This document shows positions 46,818-52,065 of a stretch of DNA of 52,065 bases, one piece after another. Positions within the stretch are counted from its first letter, which is position 1. Every line of letters begins with the position of its first letter. Position numbers and translations under genes: made by a program. The stretch is from Stenotrophomonas sp. 169 (GTDB lineage Bacteria > Pseudomonadota > Gammaproteobacteria > Xanthomonadales > Xanthomonadaceae): the NCBI RefSeq assembly GCF_014621775.1, contig NZ_CP061204.1:4105001-4157065 (forward strand), written 5' to 3'. Below the pieces are notes generated by a model. It was not told the DNA's origin and ran no database searches. It saw only the letters and a program-made list of their open reading frames with translations.

Positions 46818-47867
46818 TCACCCGGCTTTGGTCGGACCGTCTGCAAGCTCCTTCTCTATCTGTTCGATGCTGGGGAGGCGTGTCTGCAGCGCTTCGGGCA
46901 ACGGGCCCAACACGTGGTATTCCGCGATGCCCATGGGTTGCACGTTCTCACTCAGGGCGTACTCGGCCACCACTTTGTTGCGTTCCTTGCAGAGCAGGAG
47001 TCCAAGCGTTGGATTGTCGTCGGCTCGCTTGCGTTGCTGATTCACGGCGGTGAGATAGAAGCCCAGCTGCCCAAGATGCTCGGGTTTGAACTTGCCTGCC
47101 TTCAGCTCTACGACAACATAGCAGCGAAGGTGCAGGTGATAGAAAAGAAGGTCGATGAAGAACGCTTCGCCTGCGACTTCGAGGAGCACCTGCCTGCCTA
47201 CGAAGTCAAAGCCGGCACCCAGCTCCAACAGGAAGTCCGTGGCATGTCGGACCAAGCCGTCTTCCAGTTCGCGCTCACTTGCCTCACGCCCTACCGCAAG
47301 GAAATCGAATCGGTAGGGATCCTTCAATGTTTCACGGGCAAGATCCGAATGCGGCTTGGGAAGACGCATCGCGAAGTTGGTGACGGCAGAGCCGGTGCGT
47401 TCGAGCAGTTTTCCTTCTATGTTCAGCACCAGCACGCTCCGCGACCAGTTGTGCTGTATGGCCTGGTTCGCGTACCAGACACGTTGTGGGGCAGTCGACA
47501 GCTTTTCCAGCAGAGTCAGTTGGTGATACCACGGTAATTGTGCAAGCACCTCTTGCACAAATGCAGGGTCCGGCCAGGCGTCGGCAAAGGCACGCATGTA
47601 CTTGAGGTTTCGCGGCGAGAAGCCTTTGGCGTGGGGGAAGGCCAGCCTGAGATCATGGGCCAGGCGCTCGATGACCTTGCTCCCCCATCCCTGCCCGGAC
47701 TGGCGGACGAGGATGTCCCGTCCCATCTCCCAGTAGAGCAGGACGAGCTCACGGTTGACGGCCAGCGCGGCGCGTTGCTGGGCAGAGTTGATGCGCTGTT
47801 TCAGCTCCTCCAGCCAATCGGCATAGCCTTCTGGCGGGACAATGAGGGAAACGGGATATGGGGTCAT
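46818..47867 (-). CDS. YhcG/DUF1016-family PD-(D/E)XK nuclease-like protein
   Basis: A 349-residue protein with an N-terminal helical DUF1016 domain (about 15-165) and a C-terminal PD-(D/E)XK domain. The active-site set is Asp239 (FFIDLLFYH), Glu254 and Lys256 (VELKAG), followed by the conserved LGQLGFYL. Members are often found near restriction or defence genes, but the function is not firmly known. The first half of the gene is visibly less GC-rich than its neighbours, and it is the only accessory-looking gene in this core region. Start ATG 47867 chosen; a GTG seven codons upstream is possible. Confidence 0.85.
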   Translation of the reverse strand: MTPYPVSLIVPPEGYADWLEELKQRINSAQQRAALAVNRELVLLYWEMGRDILVRQSGQGWGSKVIERLAHDLRLAFPHAKGFSPRNLKYMRAFADAWPDPAFVQEVLAQLPWYHQLTLLEKLSTAPQRVWYANQAIQHNWSRSVLVLNIEGKLLERTGSAVTNFAMRLPKPHSDLARETLKDPYRFDFLAVGREASERELEDGLVRHATDFLLELGAGFDFVGRQVLLEVAGEAFFIDLLFYHLHLRCYVVVELKAGKFKPEHLGQLGFYLTAVNQQRKRADDNPTLGLLLCKERNKVVAEYALSENVQPMGIAEYHVLGPLPEALQTRLPSIEQIEKELADGPTKAG

Positions 47868-47960
47868 GGGCAGGCTTCCGGCGGTCACACCAGCGTGTGA
47901 TGCGAGGAAGGGTCAGACCATGCGTCTATCTTCAACTGATCATCGTTCTTACTGAAGATT

Positions 47961-47983
47961 GCGGACGATTTCCTGTCGTCCGC
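47961..47983. promoter_or_regulatory. Hairpin upstream of the YhcG-type gene
   Basis: GCGGACGA-ttcctg-type loop-TCGTCCGC gives a perfect 8-bp stem with a 7-nt loop about 100 bp upstream of the gene. It has no T run, so it may be an operator or RNA structure. The rest of this AT-richer 179-bp gap shows no clear promoter. Confidence 0.35.
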
Positions 47984-48015
47984 TTATCGTCGGGTGTCGT
48001 GGTGCCTTTGGAAGG

Positions 48016-48037
48016 CAGCCGACTGAAGTCGGCTCTA
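48016..48037. repeat. SMAG palindrome downstream of mnmE
   Basis: AGCCGACTGAAGTCGGCTCTAC, reverse orientation, 9 bp past the mnmE stop. Confidence 0.85.
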
Positions 48038-48046
48038 CCAGGCGGC

Positions 48047-49393
48047 CTACTTGCCGATGCAGAAGCTGGAGAAGATGCGGCCCAGCAGATCGTCCGCGCT
48101 CATCGCGCCGGTGATCTCGCCCAGGGCGTCGTGTGCCAGACGCAGCTCTTCCGCCGCCAGTTCCAGATGCTCGTGTGCCAGCTCGCCATCGGCCTGCAGC
48201 GCATGTTCCTGCGCGCGCTCGATGGCATCGACGTGGCGGGTACGCGCGGAGAACTCGCCGTCCACCTGTTCGCCGGCACCGGCGCTGGCGATCGAACGCA
48301 GCCGTGCGTGCAGGTCATCCAGACCGGCACCGGTGGCCGCTGAAACGAAGACGCGGTCCGCGTCGTTGCTGCCAGAACCCGGCGGCAACAGATCGGACTT
48401 GTTATGGATGTAGACCTTGTGCGGCACGCCCTGCAACGACGCACCGATGGCCGCTTCGCCCGCGGCGGGATCGCGCGCATCCAGCACGATCAATGCAAGA
48501 TCGGTGCGTTCGATTTCGGCGCGTGCGCGTCGCATGCCTTCACGCTCGATCGCATCGCCGCCCTCGCGCAGGCCGGCCGTATCGACCAATGTGAGCTCCA
48601 GCCCGTCCAGGCGGATCGTCTCGCGCAGGGTGTCGCGGGTGGTGCCCGCAATGTCGGTGACGATCGCCCGTTCGCTACCGGCCAGCGCGTTGAGCAGCGA
48701 GCTCTTGCCGGCATTCGGCGGGCCGATCAGCACCGCATGCAGGCCGTCGCGCAGGCGGCGCCCACGTTCGGCATCGCGGCGCAGCAGCGACAGCGTTTCA
48801 CGTGCCTGCAGCAGGCCGCGTCGCACCTGCTCACCGCCCAGCGTATCCAGCGGCTCATCGGCGAAATCAATGGCCGCTTCCACATGGATGCGCAGCCTCA
48901 CCAACTGTTCTGCCACCTCATCTACGCGGCGCGAAAATACGCCGTCCAGGGAACGGCGCGCGGCGCGCGCGGCACGATGGTCGCCGGCCGCGATCAGGTC
49001 GGCGATGGCTTCGGCCTGGGCCAGGTCCAGCTTGCCGTTCAAGAACGCGCGTTCGCTGAACTCGCCCGGTCGCGCCTGACGCGCACCGAGTGCGATGCAA
49101 CGTGCGACCAGTTGCTGCAGCACCACCGGGCTGCCATGTCCCTGCAGTTCCACCACTTCTTCGCCGGTGAAGCTGTTCGGTGCCGGGAACCACAGCACGA
49201 TGCCATCGTCGATCACCTCGTTGTGCGCATCGCGCAGGCGCGCGTAGTGCGCATGGCGCGGCCGCAGCACCGGTGCGCCGAGCAGGTGGGCGATGGTCGC
49301 CGAGCGCGGCCCGGAAAGGCGCAGCATGCCCACGCCGCCGGCACCGGCAGCGGTGGCGATGGCAACGATGGTGTCGGTAGCAGTGGTATCCAT
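48047..49393 (-). CDS. mnmE: tRNA uridine-5-carboxymethylaminomethyl modification GTPase MnmE
   Basis: A 448-residue MnmE (TrmE) GTPase which, with MnmG, modifies U34 of tRNAs. It has an N-terminal tetrahydrofolate-binding domain ([22 protein letters not shown]), a G domain with GPPNAGKSS (about 220), DIAGTTRD and DTAG, and the C-terminal helical domain ending in the invariant CIGK. Start ATG 49393 fits the family; ATG 49402 or GTG 49420 are alternatives, and none has a clear ribosome site. It lies downstream of yidC on the same strand beyond a hairpin. Confidence 0.95.
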   Translation of the reverse strand: MDTTATDTIVAIATAAGAGGVGMLRLSGPRSATIAHLLGAPVLRPRHAHYARLRDAHNEVIDDGIVLWFPAPNSFTGEEVVELQGHGSPVVLQQLVARCIALGARQARPGEFSERAFLNGKLDLAQAEAIADLIAAGDHRAARAARRSLDGVFSRRVDEVAEQLVRLRIHVEAAIDFADEPLDTLGGEQVRRGLLQARETLSLLRRDAERGRRLRDGLHAVLIGPPNAGKSSLLNALAGSERAIVTDIAGTTRDTLRETIRLDGLELTLVDTAGLREGGDAIEREGMRRARAEIERTDLALIVLDARDPAAGEAAIGASLQGVPHKVYIHNKSDLLPPGSGSNDADRVFVSAATGAGLDDLHARLRSIASAGAGEQVDGEFSARTRHVDAIERAQEHALQADGELAHEHLELAAEELRLAHDALGEITGAMSADDLLGRIFSSFCIGK

Positions 49394-49435
49394 GGCGTGC
49401 ATTGTGCGGCGTTGCTTCACGGGGAGCCAGAAGCA

Positions 49436-49461
49436 GGAAACCCGCCTTTCGGCGGGTTCCT
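49436..49461 (-). terminator. Hairpin between yidC and mnmE
   Basis: GAAACCCGCC-tttc-GGCGGGTTCC is an 8- to 10-bp stem 8 bp past the yidC stop. It lacks a long T run on the minus strand, so it may only partly stop transcription into mnmE. Confidence 0.65.
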
Positions 49462-49468
49462 GTGTGGC

Positions 49469-51172
49469 TTACTTCTTGGTCGCGACGGCGGGGACCGGGT
49501 CGCCGCCATGGCGCTTGGTCATCCACCACTGCTGCAGCAGGCCCAGGCCACCGTTGACCACCCAGTACAGCACCAGGCCGGACGGCATGAAGGCCATCAT
49601 GACGCCGAACACGATCGGCATCATCTGCATCATCTTCTGCTGCATCGGGTCCATGCCCGGTGCCGGCGTCAGCTTCTGCGTCGCCCACATCACCGCCACG
49701 TTGATCACCGGCAGGATGAAGTAAGGGTCACGCGCGGTCAGGTCCTGGATCCAGCCCAGCCAAGGGGCCTGGCGCAGTTCCACCGATTCGACCAGCACCC
49801 AGTACAGCGCGAAGAAGATCGGCATCTGGATGAGGATCGGCAGGCAGCCGCCCATCGGATTGATCTTTTCCTTCTTGTACAGCTCCATCATCGCGGTCTG
49901 GAACTTCTGGCGGTCATCGCCGTAGCGTTCCTTCAACTGCGCGATGCGCGGCTGGAAGCGACGCATTTTCGCACCGCTCTTGTACTGCACGGCCGACAAC
50001 GGATACAGCACCATCTTCAGCAGCACCACCAGGCCGACAATCGCCCAGCCCCAGTTGTTGACCAGCTTGTGCACCTGGTTCAACACCCAGAACAGACCCT
50101 GGCCGATCACGGCCATCAGCGAGAAGCGGCTGTAATCGACGACACGGTCCAGGCCGGGCACGTCTTCCTTGGCGATCTGGCTGACCAGCTTCGGGCCGAC
50201 CCACAGACGTGCTTCGCTGCTGACCTGCTGGCCAGGCGCGACGTTGAATGCCGGGCCGCGGGCTTCGATCTGGTCACGACCGTCATGCTGGGACAGCACG
50301 TAGTGGGCGACCTGATCCTTCTGCGGGATCCACGCGGTGAAGAAGTGGTGCTGCAGCATCGCCAGCCAGCCGCCGGTGATGTTCTGGTTCAGCGCGCCAT
50401 CGTCCAGGTAATCCTTGAACGCACGACGCTGGTACTTCTTGTCGTTGTCGTACCAGGTGGCACCGTTGAAGCTGAAGGAGTCCGGGTTGGTCATGCTGCG
50501 CGACAGGATGGTCGGGCTGCGGTCCAGCGTCCGGTAGACATAGCCGCTCCACGGCGCCGCGCCGTTGTTGCGGACCACGTCCTTCACCTGCACCGCGTAA
50601 TGGTTCCGCGACAGGGTCAGGGTGCGGTCGATGACCACGCCATTCGGGCCATTCCAGACAAACGGGACCTGCAGCTCGTTCTGGCCGTCGGCCAGCACGA
50701 AGTCGCGCTGCTCGCCCACCAGCTTGAAGCCTTCTGCGCCCGGCACCGGCACGCTCTTGTCTTCGCTGGCCCAGCCACTCACGGCGCTGTACGGGTGAAC
50801 GGCATCTTCGGTCAGCAGCCGCACCGGCGGGCTGTTGTCGTCCTTGGTCTGCGGGAACTGCAGCAGCTCGGCATCCAGTACGCGGCCACCATCCAGCACC
50901 AGGCGCAGGACGTCGGTGGTGATGGTGATGCGCTGGCTGGCCGGCGCGGCCGTGGCCTGTGCCGTGGCGGCAGCCGGGGCACCATTGGCGCCGGGGACCT
51001 GCGCGCCGGGCACGCCGCCCGGGGTGGTGCCCGGCACAGCCTGCTGGGTTGCCGGGGCCGACGTCGTGGCGGCGGTGACCGGCGGGGCAGCCTTTTCACG
51101 GCCCCACTCCATCCACAGCAGCACGGCTACCATCAGCCAGGCAAAAATCAGGAAAATACGGGTCTGGTTCAT
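49469..51172 (-). CDS. yidC: Membrane protein insertase YidC
   Basis: A 567-residue YidC. It has an N-terminal membrane anchor ([18 protein letters not shown], about 7-24), a Pro/Ala-rich linker, the large periplasmic P1 domain (about 80-340) and the five-helix core (about 350-560). The core contains [17 protein letters not shown] and [21 protein letters not shown] in its cytoplasmic and membrane parts. It inserts inner-membrane proteins alone or with SecYEG. The start ATG overlaps the rnpA stop by one base (TGATG). Confidence 0.97.
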   Translation of the reverse strand: MNQTRIFLIFAWLMVAVLLWMEWGREKAAPPVTAATTSAPATQQAVPGTTPGGVPGAQVPGANGAPAAATAQATAAPASQRITITTDVLRLVLDGGRVLDAELLQFPQTKDDNSPPVRLLTEDAVHPYSAVSGWASEDKSVPVPGAEGFKLVGEQRDFVLADGQNELQVPFVWNGPNGVVIDRTLTLSRNHYAVQVKDVVRNNGAAPWSGYVYRTLDRSPTILSRSMTNPDSFSFNGATWYDNDKKYQRRAFKDYLDDGALNQNITGGWLAMLQHHFFTAWIPQKDQVAHYVLSQHDGRDQIEARGPAFNVAPGQQVSSEARLWVGPKLVSQIAKEDVPGLDRVVDYSRFSLMAVIGQGLFWVLNQVHKLVNNWGWAIVGLVVLLKMVLYPLSAVQYKSGAKMRRFQPRIAQLKERYGDDRQKFQTAMMELYKKEKINPMGGCLPILIQMPIFFALYWVLVESVELRQAPWLGWIQDLTARDPYFILPVINVAVMWATQKLTPAPGMDPMQQKMMQMMPIVFGVMMAFMPSGLVLYWVVNGGLGLLQQWWMTKRHGGDPVPAVATKK

Positions 51173-51630
51173 CAGCGGACAGGCTCTGCGTTGCCGGGAC
51201 GTGGTGCCGGCTCATTCGAAGAAGGCGATGCGACGCCGTCGGGAGGCGGCATTGTGCCGTCCAGGACCGGAGCGGGCAATGCACCAAGGCGACGCAACAG
51301 GCGCAGGAAGGCCTGACGGATCTCGTCGTTGCTGGCTGCGCGCGCCGCACTGCGGGCCACGACGACAACATCGCCTGGCTGCAGGTCGGCACGGCAATGA
51401 CGCATGGCGTCGCGCAGGACGCGCTTGATCCGGTTACGCCCTACGGCGTGCGGATCCACCTTGCGTGAAACGGCCAGACCCATTCTGGCCGGCCGGTCTC
51501 CCGGCAGCCAGTGAAGGGTCATCAGCGGTTCGGACACCCGGCGGGCGCCGTTGAAGACCGTAGAATATTCGGCACGCGTGCGAACACGCGCAGAGCGAGG
51601 GAATCGCTTGCGCGGGTCGGCATTACTCAC
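51172..51630 (-). CDS. rnpA: Ribonuclease P protein component RnpA
   Basis: A 152-residue RnpA that helps the catalytic RNA trim tRNA 5' ends. The core has [11 protein letters not shown] at the start, [20 protein letters not shown] (about 53-72, in parts) with the RNR box, and [10 protein letters not shown]. The last ~40 residues are a Pro-rich, disordered-looking tail. The chosen start is GTG 51630; ATG 51666, only 5 bp past the rpmH stop, would add 12 residues. It is coupled to yidC with no yidD gene between them. Confidence 0.88.
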   Translation of the reverse strand: MSNADPRKRFPRSARVRTRAEYSTVFNGARRVSEPLMTLHWLPGDRPARMGLAVSRKVDPHAVGRNRIKRVLRDAMRHCRADLQPGDVVVVARSAARAASNDEIRQAFLRLLRRLGALPAPVLDGTMPPPDGVASPSSNEPAPRPGNAEPVR

Positions 51631-51671
51631 TATCGGAAGGATTGCGTCTGCCGCGGGAAGCGGCATGGCAA

Positions 51672-51812
51672 TCAGGCGCTCAGGACTTTGCGGCCCTTGG
51701 CGCGGCGACGCGACAGGATCTTGCGGCCGTCTGCGGTCTTCATACGGGCACGAAAACCGTGGTCGCGCTTACGCTTGAGGTTGCTGGGCTGGAAAGTGCG
51801 CTTGGTGGCCAT
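51672..51812 (-). CDS. rpmH: 50S ribosomal protein L34
   Basis: A 46-residue L34, beginning [20 protein letters not shown] and ending [12 protein letters not shown], read on the minus strand. A GAGAGG ribosome site precedes the ATG at 51812. Very Arg/Lys-rich as expected. It is the first gene of the rpmH-rnpA-yidC unit. Confidence 0.98.
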   Translation of the reverse strand: MATKRTFQPSNLKRKRDHGFRARMKTADGRKILSRRRAKGRKVLSA

Positions 51813-51851
51813 GTTGGGCCTCTCGTATGAAATGGACGGAAAGAACCGGCA

Positions 51852-51881
51852 ATTCTGGAGGTCATACCCCCCTCAAGTCAA
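51852..51881 (-). promoter_or_regulatory. Putative rpmH promoter
   Basis: On the minus strand a -35 TTGACT (51876-51881) and a -10-like CAGAAT (51852-51857) are 18 bp apart, about 40 bp upstream of the rpmH start. The -35 is good and the -10 weak. Confidence 0.45.
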
Positions 51882-51921
51882 GCCCTTGTGACTACGTTAT
51901 TTCATGGGGCTGTGCAATAGC

Positions 51922-51942
51922 TGTGGATGATTTTGTGAATAA
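51922..51942. other. Two DnaA-box-like 9-mers in the rpmH-dnaA intergenic region
   Basis: TGTGGATGA (51922-51930) and TGTGAATAA (51934-51942) each differ from the DnaA-box consensus (TGTGGATAA on this strand) by one base and are spaced 3 bp apart. This place, next to rpmH, is where oriC/dnaA promoters are found in many proteobacteria. No dnaA start was recognised before the right edge (52065), so dnaA should lie just beyond. The rest of 51813-52065 shows nothing else clear. Confidence 0.6.
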
Positions 51943-52065
51943 CTGGGGGACAACCATTCCAGAGCCTGCCGCGCGGTGGTAGTCTGAGTCATCCTTTTCC
52001 CCCTTTCCGGCCAGTCGGGACGGTGCTTTCCTGCGCCCTCCCCCGGCCCAAGATGATTATTGCCG

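Noticed and set aside
48404..51316. A 970-residue open frame on the plus strand opposite mnmE and yidC
   Set aside because: It covers two unquestioned genes on the other strand, has no ribosome site or domain, and shows shadow-frame composition.

Overview
This window looks like the replication-origin-proximal chromosome of a Stenotrophomonas-type gammaproteobacterium (Xanthomonadaceae). Three things support this. The DNA is uniformly GC-rich. Nearly every convergent gap carries short GTAG-ended palindromes of the kind called SMAG elements in S. maltophilia. The right edge has the yidC-rnpA-rpmH block followed by DnaA-box-like 9-mers, as expected just before dnaA. No tRNA, rRNA, prophage, IS or CRISPR array was seen inside the window.

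Left third (1-20.2 kb). At the edge lie three tandem leftward sigma70-type promoters that must serve something left of base 1, probably a stable-RNA operon. Then come a BenE-family transporter, an exported lytic transglycosylase fused to a sugar-phosphate epimerase domain, the ergothioneine genes egtB-egtD, a YchJ-like SEC-C protein and a TauE/SafE-type permease. Next is a three-gene SMC-type cluster (DUF3375, DUF4194, large ATPase) matching JetA-JetB-JetC of type I Wadjet but without the JetD nuclease gene. folE follows, then a MarR-controlled efflux operon (regulator, AaeX-like, membrane fusion protein, outer-membrane factor, FUSC/AaeB-like) and a small acidic conserved protein.

Middle (20.2-36.4 kb). 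recC-recB-recD form one translationally coupled leftward operon for double-strand break repair. Divergent from it is a complete Mla phospholipid-transport operon (mlaF-E-D-C-B-A), in which the outer-membrane lipoprotein MlaA is encoded with the inner-membrane ABC complex and the periplasmic carrier. A bidirectional terminator separates it from a glutathione peroxidase gene. A Cys-rich lipoprotein gene and rmuC follow.

Right (36.4-52 kb). This part holds a divergent zinc-free alcohol dehydrogenase/LysR pair, a LysE exporter, an APC amino acid permease, an exported M19 dipeptidase, rlmI, and a TerC-family membrane protein behind a yybP-ykoY (manganese) riboswitch. After these come a rhomboid protease, an exported glycerophosphodiester phosphodiesterase, an orphan DUF1016/YhcG-type PD-(D/E)XK protein, mnmE, yidC, rnpA and rpmH, ending in the dnaA/oriC approach.

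Most of the window is core metabolism. The parts most worth a second look are the JetABC cluster lacking JetD, the transglycosylase-epimerase fusion, the three-promoter array at the left edge, MlaA with its long low-complexity linker, the lone YhcG-type gene and several unusual repeat structures.
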